Shown: in pieces, positions 26,587 through 35,324 of the stretch
Layout of the letters: each line of letters begins with the position of its first letter
How positions within the stretch are numbered: position 1 is the first letter of the stretch
Assembly: GCA_017347485.1 (NCBI GenBank)
Contig: AP021857.1
Location: 1,283,390 to 1,347,389 of the forward strand
Source: Candidatus Desulfobacillus denitrificans
Lineage (GTDB): Bacteria > Pseudomonadota > Gammaproteobacteria > Burkholderiales > Rhodocyclaceae
DNA length: 64,000 bases
Direction: 5' to 3'
Notes under the pieces: generated by a model
What the model saw: only the letters and a program-made list of their open reading frames with translations
Databases searched by the model: none
Told to the model about the DNA's origin: nothing
Made by a program: the position numbers and the translations under genes

Positions 26587-27717
26587 TTATGAATTTTGGC
26601 TTGCGGCGAGGGCTTCGGCAGGCGGTGTGAACGTCCGCTTGGCGTCCTCGGCGAGCCCGGCGTGGGTGAGCTTGCCGGCATGCACCTGCAGCCCCTGCAT
26701 CAGGCCGGCGTCCTCCTCGACCGCCCGGCGCAGGCCGAGGCTGGCCAGCTTCAGGGCGTAGGGCAGGGTGGCCTGGGTCAGCGCCAGGGTCGCCGTGCGC
26801 GCCACCGCCGCAGGCATGTTCGGCACGCAGTAGTGCAGGATGCCTTCCTCGACGAAGAGCGGCTCGGCGTGCGAGGTCGGCCGGGAGGTTTCGGCGATGC
26901 CGCCCTGGTCGATGCCGACATCGACGATCACCGAGCCGGGCCGCATCTGCCGGAGCAGCGCGCGCGAGACGAGCTTCGGCGACAGCTTGCCGGGAATCAG
27001 CACGGCACCGATGACGAGATCGGCTTCGGCGACGGCGCGCTCGAGCGTGAGCGGGTCGACGATACCGGTGGCGACGCGGCCGTGCCAGAGCTGGTCGAGC
27101 GCGGCGATCTTGCCGATGTCGCTGTCGAAAAGGGTGACCTCGGCGCCCATGCCGACGGCAATTTGCACCGCATTGCTGCCGACGTTGCCGGCGCCGACGA
27201 CGACCACCTTGCCCGGCGCCACGCCGGCGACGCCGCCGAGTAGCACGCCGGCGCCGCCGTTGGCCATCTGCAGGGCCCAGGCGCCGACCTGCGGGGCGAG
27301 GCGGCCGGCCACGCGCGACATCGGTGCCAGCAGCGGCAGCCTGCCGTGCGCATCGGCGACGGTCTCGTAGGCGACGCAGGACAGGCCGCAGTCGATGACG
27401 TGCTGCAGCAGATCCGGGTCGGGCGCGAAGTGCTGGTAGGCGAAGAGCAGCTGGCCGGGCCGCGTCAGGGGAAATTCCGCCGCCTGCAGTTCCTTGACCT
27501 TGACGACCATGTCGGCGCTGCCGTAGGCCTCGGCGGCGTTCGCCGCGAGGCGCGCGCCGGCGGCGGCGTAGTCGGCGTCGGCGAAGCCGGTGCGGGCACC
27601 GGCGTTCATCTCGACGATCACCTCATGACCGGCCAAAGTCAGTGCGTGCGCCCCGGCGGGCGTCAGGCCGACGCGGTATTCGTGGTTCTTGATCTCCTTC
27701 GGTACGCCGATCCGCAT
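26587..27717 (-). CDS. ald: Alanine dehydrogenase
   Basis: 376 residues. The start MRIGVPKEIKNHEYRVGLTP is typical of the alanine dehydrogenase/PNT family. The catalytic Lys is in VVKVKELQ and the His in FAYQHFAP. The NAD-binding Rossmann motif is VVVGAGNVGSNAVQIAVGMG. It interconverts L-alanine and pyruvate plus ammonia with NAD. It follows pyrD by 26 bases and ends 82 bases before rsxA. A one-mismatch copy of the bipartite motif lies at its 5' end, around PAGAHALTLAG. Confidence 0.95.
   Translation of the reverse strand: MRIGVPKEIKNHEYRVGLTPAGAHALTLAGHEVIVEMNAGARTGFADADYAAAGARLAANAAEAYGSADMVVKVKELQAAEFPLTRPGQLLFAYQHFAPDPDLLQHVIDCGLSCVAYETVADAHGRLPLLAPMSRVAGRLAPQVGAWALQMANGGAGVLLGGVAGVAPGKVVVVGAGNVGSNAVQIAVGMGAEVTLFDSDIGKIAALDQLWHGRVATGIVDPLTLERAVAEADLVIGAVLIPGKLSPKLVSRALLRQMRPGSVIVDVGIDQGGIAETSRPTSHAEPLFVEEGILHYCVPNMPAAVARTATLALTQATLPYALKLASLGLRRAVEEDAGLMQGLQVHAGKLTHAGLAEDAKRTFTPPAEALAASQNS
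27635..27658 (+). repeat. Dispersed bipartite motif, copy 7
   Basis: AAAGTCAGT-N9-CCGGCG (one mismatch), antisense within the 5' end of ald. Confidence 0.75.
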
Positions 27718-27735
27718 CGTGCTGTCTCCACGTAG

Positions 27736-27775
27736 GTCGGCCTTCAGGCCGACGCCGCTGCCGGGCTGAAGCCCG
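27736..27775. repeat. Two REP-like hairpins overlapping the pyrD 3' end
   Basis: GTCGGCC-ttca-GGCCGAC (27736-27753) and CGGGCT-ga-AGCCCG (27762-27775). The pyrD stop lies in the loop of the first, so the last residues of PyrD (FSPAAASA) are encoded by repeat sequence. Confidence 0.7.
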
Positions 27776-28793
27776 ACGAGAAATCCTGCGTCGCTTCGAC
27801 GGCTTCCTTCACCAGTGCCGGGCCGCGGTAGATGAGGCCCGTGTAGAGCTGCACCAGTTGCGCGCCGGCCTGCAGCTTGGCGCGCGCATCGCGCCCGCTC
27901 ATGACGCCGCCGACGCCGATCAGCGGGATCTCGTTGCCGAGATGCCGGGACAGCGCGCCGAGCACGCCGGTGGCCTTGCCGAAGACCGGCGCGCCGGAAA
28001 GGCCGCCGGCCTCCCCGGCATGGGCCAGGTGCTCGACGCCCTCGCGCGAGAGCGTGGTGTTGGTGGCGATGGCGGCATCGATGCGGTGGCGTTTCAGGGC
28101 GTCGGCAATGGCGCGGATCTGCGCCTCGTCGAGATCCGGCGCGATCTTCAGCGCCAGCGGCACGTGGCGGCCGTGCTGCTGGGCGAGTGCCGCCTGCTCG
28201 CGCTTGAGGGCGCCGAGCAGCGCGTCGAGCTCGGACTCGCCCTGCAGCTGGCGCAGGTTTTTCGTGTTGGGCGAGGAGATGTTCACCGTCACGTAGCCGG
28301 CGTGCGGATAAACCTTGCGCAGGCAGGCGAGGTAGTCGTCGGCGGCGCGTTCGATCGGCGTGTCGGCGTTCTTGCCGATGTTGATGCCGAGGATGCCCTT
28401 GTAGTCAGAGCGCCTGACGTTCTCCACCAGCGCGTCGACGCCGTGGTTGTTGAAGCCCATGCGGTTGATGAGGGCCTGGCGCAGCGGCAGGCGGAACAGG
28501 CGCGGCTTCGGGTTGCCGGCCTGCGGGCGCGGCGTCACCGTGCCGACCTCGATGTGGCCGAAGCCCAGGGCGGCCAGGCCGGCGATGCACTCGCCGTTCT
28601 TGTCGAGGCCGGCGGCGAGGCCGATGCGGTTGGGAAATTCCAGTCCCATCACCTGCACCGGCTTGCCGGCGGGGGCCTTGCAGGCGACGGGCAGGCGCAG
28701 CGCATGCGCGGTGCGCAGGCTGGCGAGGGTCAGGTCGTGGGCGGCTTCGGCGTCGAGCGCGAAGAGGAAGGGGCGGGCGAATTCGTAGAGCAT
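27744..28793 (-). CDS. pyrD: Dihydroorotate dehydrogenase (quinone), class 2
   Basis: 349 residues. The N-terminal helical membrane-associating part ([23 protein letters not shown]) marks class 2. FMN and substrate sites include [36 protein letters not shown] (catalytic Ser) and [11 protein letters not shown]. It oxidises dihydroorotate to orotate with quinone in pyrimidine synthesis at the inner membrane. It lies 35 bases after bpt. Confidence 0.97.
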   Translation of the reverse strand: MLYEFARPFLFALDAEAAHDLTLASLRTAHALRLPVACKAPAGKPVQVMGLEFPNRIGLAAGLDKNGECIAGLAALGFGHIEVGTVTPRPQAGNPKPRLFRLPLRQALINRMGFNNHGVDALVENVRRSDYKGILGINIGKNADTPIERAADDYLACLRKVYPHAGYVTVNISSPNTKNLRQLQGESELDALLGALKREQAALAQQHGRHVPLALKIAPDLDEAQIRAIADALKRHRIDAAIATNTTLSREGVEHLAHAGEAGGLSGAPVFGKATGVLGALSRHLGNEIPLIGVGGVMSGRDARAKLQAGAQLVQLYTGLIYRGPALVKEAVEATQDFSSGFSPAAASA

Positions 28794-28828
28794 GCGGCGA
28801 TTTTATCAGCCTGCCGGCCGCAGGCTGC

Positions 28829-29572
28829 TCAGCGCCGGCGCAAGTCCTCGTCGTCGAGCTCGCGCCAGACGCCGCCGATGCGCCCCTCGATCGGGCGGAA
28901 ATTGGCCTTGTAGGCCATCTTGCGGCTTTCGCCGATCCAGTAGCCGAGATACAGATGGGGCAGCCCCAGCGTCCGGCATTGGGCGATCTGCCAGAGGATG
29001 CCGCAGGTGCCGTAACTGGCGTCGGCCACGTCCGGATCGAAGAAGGTATACACCGAGGAGAGGCCATCGGTGAGCACGTCGACGATGCACGCCATGCGCA
29101 GCAGGCCGTTCTCGCGGAACTCGACCAGGCGGCTGTCGACATGGCTTTGCAGCAGGAAGTGGGCGTACTGCTCGCGGCTGTCCTGGTCCATGCCGCCGCC
29201 GGAATGGCGCGAGGATTGATAGCGCTGGTAGAGGGTGTAGTGCTCCTCGCGGAAAGCCAGCGGCAGTTCGCGCGCCTCCAGGCCGGCGTGGCGGGCGCTG
29301 GCGCGGCGCTGGGCGCGGTTCGGCGCGAAGCGTGCGACCGGCAGGCGCACGGGGACGCAGGCGCGGCAGGCATCGCAGTACGGACGATAGGTGAAGATGC
29401 CGCTGCGGCGGAAGCCGGAATGCACCAGCTCGCTGTAGATGCGGGCGTCGATCAGGTGGCTGGGGGTGGCGACTTGCGAACGGGCGATGCGGCCGGGCAG
29501 GTAGGAGCAGGCGTAGGGGGCCGTTGCATAAAATTGCAGCAGGGGAAAGGGCAGGTCCTTGAGCAGGCTCAT
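28829..29572 (-). CDS. bpt: Aspartate/glutamate leucyltransferase (Bpt, R-transferase family)
   Basis: 247 residues. The N-terminal domain has the Cys-rich [19 protein letters not shown], and the GNAT-like C-terminal domain has [20 protein letters not shown] and [21 protein letters not shown]. It transfers Leu to N-terminal Asp/Glu and feeds substrates to ClpS/ClpAP. Its ATG overlaps the aat stop by four bases. N-end-rule gene pairs aat-bpt are usual in betaproteobacteria. Confidence 0.94.
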   Translation of the reverse strand: MSLLKDLPFPLLQFYATAPYACSYLPGRIARSQVATPSHLIDARIYSELVHSGFRRSGIFTYRPYCDACRACVPVRLPVARFAPNRAQRRASARHAGLEARELPLAFREEHYTLYQRYQSSRHSGGGMDQDSREQYAHFLLQSHVDSRLVEFRENGLLRMACIVDVLTDGLSSVYTFFDPDVADASYGTCGILWQIAQCRTLGLPHLYLGYWIGESRKMAYKANFRPIEGRIGGVWRELDDEDLRRR

Positions 29573-30285
29573 GTGTCGTCCGCGGCAAACAAGTCCGACG
29601 CGCCTGCGCCGGGCCAGCGGCCGGGGCCCGCGCCTTCGCGCGTCCAGGCCTCCAGGCCGCGCGTCAGTTCCCGCCGGCGGATTTCCCGCGCGCCGAGCGA
29701 GGCCAGGTGCGCCGTCTTCATCTGGCAATCTATCACGGCGAATCCGCGTCGTTCAAGGTAGCGCGCCAGGTGCGCCAGCGCGATCTTCGAGGCATCGGTG
29801 CGGCGGGTGAACATCGACTCGCCATAAAAGGCGCGGCCGATCGCCACGCCGTACAAGCCGCCGGCGAGCTTTCCGCCGATCCAGGTTTCGACCGAGTGGG
29901 CATGGCCGAGTTCGTGCAGGCGGATGTAGGCCTGCTGCATCTGCGGCGTGATCCAGGTGCCGTCCTGGTCCCGCCGCGGCAGGCTGCACTCGTGGATCAC
30001 CTGTGCAAAGGCCGTGTCGAGGCGTACGTCGTAGCCGCCGCGCCGCAGCGTGCGGGCGAGCGAGCGCGAGATCTTCACCTCTTGCGGAAACAGCACCATG
30101 CGCGGGTCGGGGCTCCACCAGAGGATGGGCTCGCCTTCCGAAAACCAGGGAAAGATGCCGTGGCGGTAGGCGTCGAGCAGGCGCCGCGGCGACAGGTCGC
30201 CGCCGGCGCAGAGCAGGCCGTTGGGGCGGCGCAACGCGCTTTCCACGGAAGGGAAGGGCGCCTCGCCTTCCAGCCAGGGGATCAT
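29569..30285 (-). CDS. aat: Leucyl/phenylalanyl-tRNA--protein transferase
   Basis: 238 residues with [27 protein letters not shown] at the N-terminus, [20 protein letters not shown], and the GNAT-like core [18 protein letters not shown] ending in VIDCQM. It adds Leu or Phe to N-terminal Lys/Arg (N-end rule). It overlaps both fbpC (30282-30285) and bpt (29569-29572) by ATGA, so it is translationally coupled to an iron-transport ATPase upstream. Confidence 0.96.
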   Translation of the reverse strand: MIPWLEGEAPFPSVESALRRPNGLLCAGGDLSPRRLLDAYRHGIFPWFSEGEPILWWSPDPRMVLFPQEVKISRSLARTLRRGGYDVRLDTAFAQVIHECSLPRRDQDGTWITPQMQQAYIRLHELGHAHSVETWIGGKLAGGLYGVAIGRAFYGESMFTRRTDASKIALAHLARYLERRGFAVIDCQMKTAHLASLGAREIRRRELTRGLEAWTREGAGPGRWPGAGASDLFAADDT

Positions 30286-31346
30286 GCGTCTGGGAAGACG
30301 ACGACATGGTCGACGTCGAGGCGGATGCCGATCTTCTCGCCGACGGCGTGGTTGTGGTGGCTCGGCACCAGCGACAGCAGTTGCCGGCCGCTGGGCAATT
30401 TCAGGGTGTACAGGAAGTCGGCGCCGCGGAAGGCCTTCGCCACGACCTCGGCCTGGGCCACGGCCGCATCGTCGTGCACCACGTCGTCGGGGCGCAGCAG
30501 GACCGAGACGCGGCAGCCCTTGCCGCACCGTTCGCAGCCGGCCTCGCAGTCGGTCGGAATCGAGCCGGCCAGCGTGCCCAGTTCGATGCGCACCTCGCGC
30601 GCATTGAGCACCTCGCCCTCCAGGAACACGCCCTGGCCGACGAAATCGGCGACGAAGCGGTTGGCCGGCCGATGGTACAGGTTGTAGGGCGTGTCCCACT
30701 GCTGGATGCGGCCCTCGTGCATGATGCCGATCTCGTCGGCGACGGCGAAGGCCTCGTGCTGGTCGTGGGTGACCAGCACGGCGGTGATGCCGGACTGCTT
30801 GAGGATGTCGCGCACCTCGAGCGAGAGGCGCTCGCGCAGGTCGACGTCGAGGTTCGAGAAGGGCTCGTCGAGCAGCAGCAGTTGCGGCTTTGGCGCCAGG
30901 GCGCGCGCCAGCGCCACGCGCTGCTGCTGCCCGCCGGACAACTCGTGCGGGTATTTCGCGCCTAAACCGGACAGGCCGACCGTGGCGAGCAGCGATTCGA
31001 CGCGCGAGCGCCGTTCCGCCGGGACTGACTTTTGCAGGCCGAAACCGATGTTGTCGGCAACCGTGAGGTGGGGGAACAGCGCGTAGTCCTGAAACACCAT
31101 GCCGATGCGCCGCCGTTCCGGCGGCACATGCGCGGCCGGGCTGCTCACCACCTGGCCGCCCAGGCGGATTTCGCCTTGCGTGAGGGCCTCGAAGCCGGCA
31201 ATGGCGCGCAATACCGTCGTCTTGCCGCAGCCGGACGGGCCGAGCAGGCAGCCGATCGTTCCTTGTTCCAGAGAACAGGACAGGTCACTGACGACGACTT
31301 GCTTGCCGTAGGCGTGGGAAATGTTCTTGAGTTCGAGCAGGGGCAT
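30282..31346 (-). CDS. fbpC: Iron(III) ABC transporter ATPase (FbpC-like)
   Basis: 354 residues. The ABC domain has Walker [12 protein letters not shown]-loop VFQDYALFP, signature [15 protein letters not shown], Walker [13 protein letters not shown] and switch His VTHDQHEA. The C-terminal TOBE region contains a four-cysteine cluster [12 protein letters not shown] (C-x3-C-x2-C-x3-C), which could bind iron or another metal. The ATG at 31346 is preferred over one nine codons upstream that lies nearer the Fur-like site. It is divergent from the permease gene and carries a perfect motif copy at 31009-31032. Confidence 0.9.
   Translation of the reverse strand: MPLLELKNISHAYGKQVVVSDLSCSLEQGTIGCLLGPSGCGKTTVLRAIAGFEALTQGEIRLGGQVVSSPAAHVPPERRRIGMVFQDYALFPHLTVADNIGFGLQKSVPAERRSRVESLLATVGLSGLGAKYPHELSGGQQQRVALARALAPKPQLLLLDEPFSNLDVDLRERLSLEVRDILKQSGITAVLVTHDQHEAFAVADEIGIMHEGRIQQWDTPYNLYHRPANRFVADFVGQGVFLEGEVLNAREVRIELGTLAGSIPTDCEAGCERCGKGCRVSVLLRPDDVVHDDAAVAQAEVVAKAFRGADFLYTLKLPSGRQLLSLVPSHHNHAVGEKIGIRLDVDHVVVFPDA
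31009..31032 (-). repeat. Dispersed bipartite motif, copy 8
   Basis: Perfect copy inside fbpC, read in the frame QKSVPAERR. Confidence 0.85.
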
Positions 31347-31358
31347 CGTCAGCCAATC

Positions 31359-31377
31359 AATTACAATTCTCATTATG
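31359..31377. promoter_or_regulatory. Candidate Fur box between fbpC and fbpB
   Basis: Nineteen bases matching the Fur consensus (GATAATGATAATCATTATC) at 12 positions, ending in CATTATG. It lies in the 60-base divergent region between the two iron-transport genes, so one site could control both. Confidence 0.5.
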
Positions 31378-31406
31378 CTTCAGGCAGCGCCTTGACGCAC
31401 GAACCC

Positions 31407-33092
31407 ATGCGGACGATTCCCTTGACTTCTTCGCCATCCTGGCCGGTTTTCCGTGGCGGGAGCGGGCTCGCCGTCATGGCGCTCGTCGTCGCCGTCCTGG
31501 CGGCGCTGCCGATCGCCAGCATCGGGGCCAAGCTGTTCGCCGTCGGCACCGGCGAAACGTGGGCGCACCTGGCGGCCACCGTGCTGCCGGAATACGTCGC
31601 CAATACCCTGTGGCTGTGCTGCGGCGTCGGCTGCGGCGTGATTCTCCTCGGCGTATCCACCGCATGGCTCGTCACCCTGCACGAGTTTCCCGGCCGACGC
31701 CTGTTCGAGTGGGCGCTGGTGCTGCCGCTGGCCGTCCCGGCCTATGTCATGGCCTACACCTACACCGATCTGCTGCAGTTCGTCGGTCCGCTGCAGACGG
31801 GATTGCGCGAAACCTTCAGCTGGCAGAAGGACGATTACTGGTTCCCCGACGTGCGCACGCCCGGCGGCGCCGTCCTCATGTTCACCTTCGTTCTCTATCC
31901 CTACGTCTATCTGCTCGCCCGCACCGCCTTCCTGGAGCAGACGAGCGGCATGCAGGAGGTTGGCCGCTCGCTCGGCCTCGGCGCCTGGGGCAGCTTCTTC
32001 CGCATCTCGCTGCCGCTGGCACGGCCGGCGATCGCGGCGGGCACCGCGCTGGCCCTGATGGAGACGCTGGCGGACTACGGCACCGTGGCGTATTTCTCCG
32101 TGCAGACGTTCACCACCGGCATCTACCGTGCCTGGTTCTCGCTGGGCGACCGCGTCGCCGCGGCGCAGCTCTCGGCGGCCTTGCTCGGCTTTGTCGTGCT
32201 GGTGCTGCTGGCGGAACGCTCGGGCCGCGGCCGCGCCCGTTTCCACAACACCACCGGCCGCAACCGGCCGCTGCCGGGACGCAGGCTGAGGGGATTTCGC
32301 GCCGCCGGCGCGCTGGCCGCCTGCGCCCTGCCTTTGCTGCTGGGCTTCCTGCTGCCGGCCGGTCTCCTGCTGAAAATGGCACTGACCGAGGGCGACGCCC
32401 AGTTCGGCAGGCGTTTCGTCCAGCTCGCCGGCAACAGCTTCACGCTGGCGGCCGTGACGGCGTTGCTGGCGATGGGTTTTGCCGTGCTGCTGGGCTACGC
32501 CGCGCGGATGTCCCGGGCACGCTGGCCGGAGTGGCTGAATCGTATCGTCGGATTAGGCTATGCCGTGCCGGGTTCGGTGATCGCCGTCGGGGTGCTGATT
32601 CCGGTGACGCGGCTCGACAACTGGCTGGCGGAATGGATCGCTTCCTGGTCGGGCGCCAGCCCGGGCTTGCTGCTCACCGGCGGCATCGCCGCGCTGGTAT
32701 ACGCCTATCTGGTGCGCTTTCTGGCCATTGCCCTGCAAACGGTGGAGGCGAGTCTGGGCAAGATCACGCCGAGCATGGACGATGCCGCCCGCTCGCTGGG
32801 GCTGGGGCTGCGAACGACGCTACGGCAGGTGCACCTGCCGCTGCTGCGCGGCAGTCTGCTGACGGCCGGCTTGCTGGTGTTCGTGGATGTGATGAAGGAA
32901 TTGCCGGCGACGCTGGTGATGCGCCCGTTCAACTTCGACACGCTGGCGACGCAGGCCTACATCCTCGCATCGGACGAGCGGCTGGGGGAAGCATCGACCG
33001 CCGCACTGGCGATCGTTGCCGTGGGTGTCCTGCCGTTGATCGCGGTGTCGCGCCAGATCGCCAAAGGCGTTTCGCGCACTTCCACCTGCTAA
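31407..33092 (+). CDS. fbpB: Iron(III) ABC transporter permease (FbpB-like)
   Basis: 561 residues with two fused permease units, each with the EAA-type loop: EVGRSLGLGAWGSFFRISLPLARPAI and DAARSLGLGLRTTLRQVHLPLL. About twelve hydrophobic helices; the MPL-YVMAYTYTDLLQ and VPGSVIAVG segments are typical. It pairs with fbpC (divergent) and fbpA (next transcription unit). No clear ribosome site precedes the ATG, so the exact start is uncertain. It overlaps the small convergent ORF by four bases. Confidence 0.92.
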   Translation: MRTIPLTSSPSWPVFRGGSGLAVMALVVAVLAALPIASIGAKLFAVGTGETWAHLAATVLPEYVANTLWLCCGVGCGVILLGVSTAWLVTLHEFPGRRLFEWALVLPLAVPAYVMAYTYTDLLQFVGPLQTGLRETFSWQKDDYWFPDVRTPGGAVLMFTFVLYPYVYLLARTAFLEQTSGMQEVGRSLGLGAWGSFFRISLPLARPAIAAGTALALMETLADYGTVAYFSVQTFTTGIYRAWFSLGDRVAAAQLSAALLGFVVLVLLAERSGRGRARFHNTTGRNRPLPGRRLRGFRAAGALAACALPLLLGFLLPAGLLLKMALTEGDAQFGRRFVQLAGNSFTLAAVTALLAMGFAVLLGYAARMSRARWPEWLNRIVGLGYAVPGSVIAVGVLIPVTRLDNWLAEWIASWSGASPGLLLTGGIAALVYAYLVRFLAIALQTVEASLGKITPSMDDAARSLGLGLRTTLRQVHLPLLRGSLLTAGLLVFVDVMKELPATLVMRPFNFDTLATQAYILASDERLGEASTAALAIVAVGVLPLIAVSRQIAKGVSRTSTC

Positions 33093-33283
33093 CCCCAGAT
33101 GACGCGCCAGCCCTTGCGTTCGATGTAGCGGGAGACTTCGTGGTAGGGCTTGCCGATCATCCAGTGCAATACCGGTCCGGCGCTGATGCAGGTCCACTTC
33201 GACCCGCGCTTGCGCCACAAGGCTTCGTCGTGGAAATTCGGTGCCGTCACCTTCATGACCTTGCCGTGAGCCATCGCAGTCAT
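33089..33283 (-). CDS. Small hypothetical protein, 64 residues
   Basis: A short gene with a good ribosome site (GGAG six bases before ATG) and a sensible protein composition: KVTAPNFHDEALWRKRGSKW, then HWMIGKPYHEVSRYIERKGWRVIWG. It is basic and rich in Trp/His. No family recognised. It lies downstream of the fbpA terminator and converges on fbpB. It could be an iron-regulated accessory protein, but only position supports that. Confidence 0.55.
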   Translation of the reverse strand: MTAMAHGKVMKVTAPNFHDEALWRKRGSKWTCISAGPVLHWMIGKPYHEVSRYIERKGWRVIWG

Positions 33284-33454
33284 GCCATTCTCCGTTCGTC
33301 CTGGTAGTCCTCTTAACGACTGAGATGGGTGTCGGCATGAGTTGGTTCTAGGCTTTTCTCCCTAAAATTTTTCAATTGGCTCAGTGAGTTGCGCTTACAC
33401 CGCCCTGTAATCAGACAGTTGCTGGCGCCGCTTGAAGTAGTTTCGAAAATGACG

Positions 33455-33481
33455 AAAAAACCGGGCGCCGCCTGCGCCCGG
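33455..33481 (-). terminator. Rho-independent terminator of fbpA
   Basis: On the minus strand CCGGGCGC-aggcg-GCGCCCGG followed by TTTTTT, 21 bases after the fbpA stop. Confidence 0.9.
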
Positions 33482-33501
33482 CACTCTTGTAGGACGGATT
33501 C

Positions 33502-34518
33502 CTACCTCCAGCCGGCGCGGTCGAAAACTTTCTGTGCCAGGGCGGTGTTTTTCGACAGCAGTCCGACATTCAGTCCGTCGGGCTGGAAGGAGCCCATTGC
33601 TTCGAGCGCAGGATTCCTGGCATTGGCGGTTTTTACGGCCGGCCACTCGTTATTGCCATTGGCGAAATAGGCCTGGGCCTCGTCGCTGGCCAGATATTCC
33701 AGGAATTTCACGGCGGCGTCTTTGTGGGGAGCGGTCTTCAGCATGCCGCCGCCCGAAATGTTGATGTGGGTGCCGAAGCTCTTCTGGTTGGGCCAGACAA
33801 TGCCGACCTTTTCCATGGCTTTTCTGTCCTCCTGCTTTTCCGAGCGCAGCAGGCGGGCGAGGTAATAGGAGTTGGAGATCGAAACGCCGCACTCGCCGGC
33901 CGCCACGGCCCTGATCTGGTCGGTGTCGCCGCCCTTGGGCGAGCGGGCAAAGTTGGCGACCAGTCCCCTGGCCCATTCCTCGGTTTTCTGCTCGCCCAGA
34001 TGGTGGATCAGGGCGGAGCCCAATGAAAGATTGTAGGGATGGGCGCCGGAGCGGACGCAGACCTTTCCCTTCAGTTTCGGGTTGGCGAGATCCTCGTAAT
34101 TCTGCACGTCGGCGGGATTGACTGCCGCCTTGTTGTAGATGATGACGCGGGCGCGGGTTGAAAAGGCGAACCAGTCCGGCGTGCGCAGATGGCCGGGAAT
34201 GCGCTCCTCGAGGATTTTCGATTTGACCGGGGCGAACAGGCCGAGTGCCTCGGCCTGGGCCAGGCGGGCGGCGTCGACGGTGATGAAGATGTCGGCCGGG
34301 CTGTTGGCGCCTTCGTTTCTGATGCGTTCGAGCAGTTCGTCTTCCTTGCCCTCGATGCGGTTGATCTTGATGCCCGTCTGCCGGGTGAAGTTGTCGTACA
34401 AGGCCTCGTCGGTCTGGTAGTGGCGGGCCGAATACAGGTTGAGCGCTTTATCCTGTGCGAGCGCCGGTGCGACGAGGACTGCGGCGAGAAAAAGCAGGCA
34501 GGGACGTATGGTTTGCAA
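33502..34518 (-). CDS. fbpA: Iron(III) ABC transporter substrate-binding protein (FbpA-like)
   Basis: 338 residues from a TTG start. Signal peptide LQTIRPCLLFLAAVLVAPALAQ, then the ferric-binding fold: LNLYSARHYQTDEALYDNF, ITVDAARLAQAEALGLF, SNSYYLARLLRSEKQ (tandem Tyr iron ligands) and NISGGGMLKTAPHKDAAV. An in-frame ATG at 34608 is rejected because it would read through the Fur-like box. Other starts near 34518 are possible because no strong ribosome site is visible. It captures Fe3+ in the periplasm for FbpB/FbpC. Confidence 0.9.
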   Translation of the reverse strand: MQTIRPCLLFLAAVLVAPALAQDKALNLYSARHYQTDEALYDNFTRQTGIKINRIEGKEDELLERIRNEGANSPADIFITVDAARLAQAEALGLFAPVKSKILEERIPGHLRTPDWFAFSTRARVIIYNKAAVNPADVQNYEDLANPKLKGKVCVRSGAHPYNLSLGSALIHHLGEQKTEEWARGLVANFARSPKGGDTDQIRAVAAGECGVSISNSYYLARLLRSEKQEDRKAMEKVGIVWPNQKSFGTHINISGGGMLKTAPHKDAAVKFLEYLASDEAQAYFANGNNEWPAVKTANARNPALEAMGSFQPDGLNVGLLSKNTALAQKVFDRAGWR

Positions 34519-34574
34519 GGCGGCACCCGTGTCATCGAAAAGGAATGCGCGAATCCTAGCAAGGAAAGAAATCA

Positions 34575-34593
34575 AATGCAAATCATTCGCATT
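34575..34593 (-). promoter_or_regulatory. Fur box upstream of fbpA
   Basis: The 19-base sequence AATGCAAATCATTCGCATT is a near-perfect dyad (AATGCnAATnATTnGCATT form) and typical of Fur operators in betaproteobacteria. It lies 57 bases upstream of the fbpA start. Confidence 0.8.
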
Positions 34594-34644
34594 AACGGCG
34601 AATGGCAAAACCGCTATTGCGAAGGATGGAAAGCGCGGCAGGGG

Positions 34645-35160
34645 TTAATTCGAGGTGGGCAGGATGTCCGCGGCGGCAATCCGCCGGGCGCCGTTGAAGC
34701 GTTTCACCCAGTAACTCTGGCGCATGTCCTCGACGCGGACTTCGCCGCCGGAGGCGGGAGAGTGTACGAAGCGGTGTTCGCCCAGATAGATGCCGACATG
34801 GGAAAAACCGCGCCGCAGGGTATTGAAGAACACCAGATCACCTGGTTGCAACTCGTCCCGCTTCACGGTCTCGCCGACCCTGCTGATGTCGCGGGAGGTA
34901 CGCGGCAGCAGCAGCCCCAGGCTTTCCCTGAATACGTAACGGACGTAACCGCTGCAATCGAAGCCGGTTTCAGGATTCTCGCCACCGCGCCGATAGTTGA
35001 CTCCGACGAAAGACAATGCGCGCACGACCAGTTCCTGGGCGTTCGCGGCATAGCGGTCGAGGAACGACGGCTCCTTTTGGACTGAAAGCTCATCCGAGGC
35101 AAAAGCCATGGATACCGTAGCCAGCAACCACCCGCCAAAGACAATCTGTCTAAAATTCAT
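34645..35160 (-). CDS. NlpC/P60 family peptidoglycan peptidase
   Basis: 171 residues. Signal peptide MNFRQIVFGGWLLATVSMAFA, then an NlpC/P60 domain with catalytic Cys in FDCSGYVRYVF, His in FSHVGIYLG and the third polar residue near HRFVHSP. It cleaves the D-iGlu-mDAP bond in peptidoglycan stems in the periplasm. An in-frame ATG at 35220 would add 20 residues before the signal peptide and is rejected. Monocistronic. Confidence 0.92.
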   Translation of the reverse strand: MNFRQIVFGGWLLATVSMAFASDELSVQKEPSFLDRYAANAQELVVRALSFVGVNYRRGGENPETGFDCSGYVRYVFRESLGLLLPRTSRDISRVGETVKRDELQPGDLVFFNTLRRGFSHVGIYLGEHRFVHSPASGGEVRVEDMRQSYWVKRFNGARRIAAADILPTSN

Positions 35161-35268
35161 GGGCTTGAATATAAGCCCGAGAAGGGAATTTGTAAAGCCA
35201 AACATGTGTTCCAGCTTGAAGAAAATATTACAGGCTTCTGACGAATAACGGAATTTTCTGTGTTTAGG

Positions 35269-35274
35269 TATAAT
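35269..35274 (+). promoter_or_regulatory. -10 element of the acuI-like gene
   Basis: TATAAT 50 bases before the ATG at 35325. The -35 region is poor. Confidence 0.5.
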
Positions 35275-35324
35275 CGGTCGGATACCGGATATACCGGCAT
35301 GTGTCCAGTAACGGGAGGATGCCC

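Noticed and set aside
26221..32390. GTCAGT hexamers near 26242, 29663, 31283 and 32381 as further motif copies
   Set aside because: They lack the AAA before GTCAGT and the ACGGCG at nine bases, so they are background occurrences.
34519..34608. N-terminal extension of FbpA from an upstream ATG
   Set aside because: It would translate through the Fur-like box and place non-signal residues before the signal peptide.
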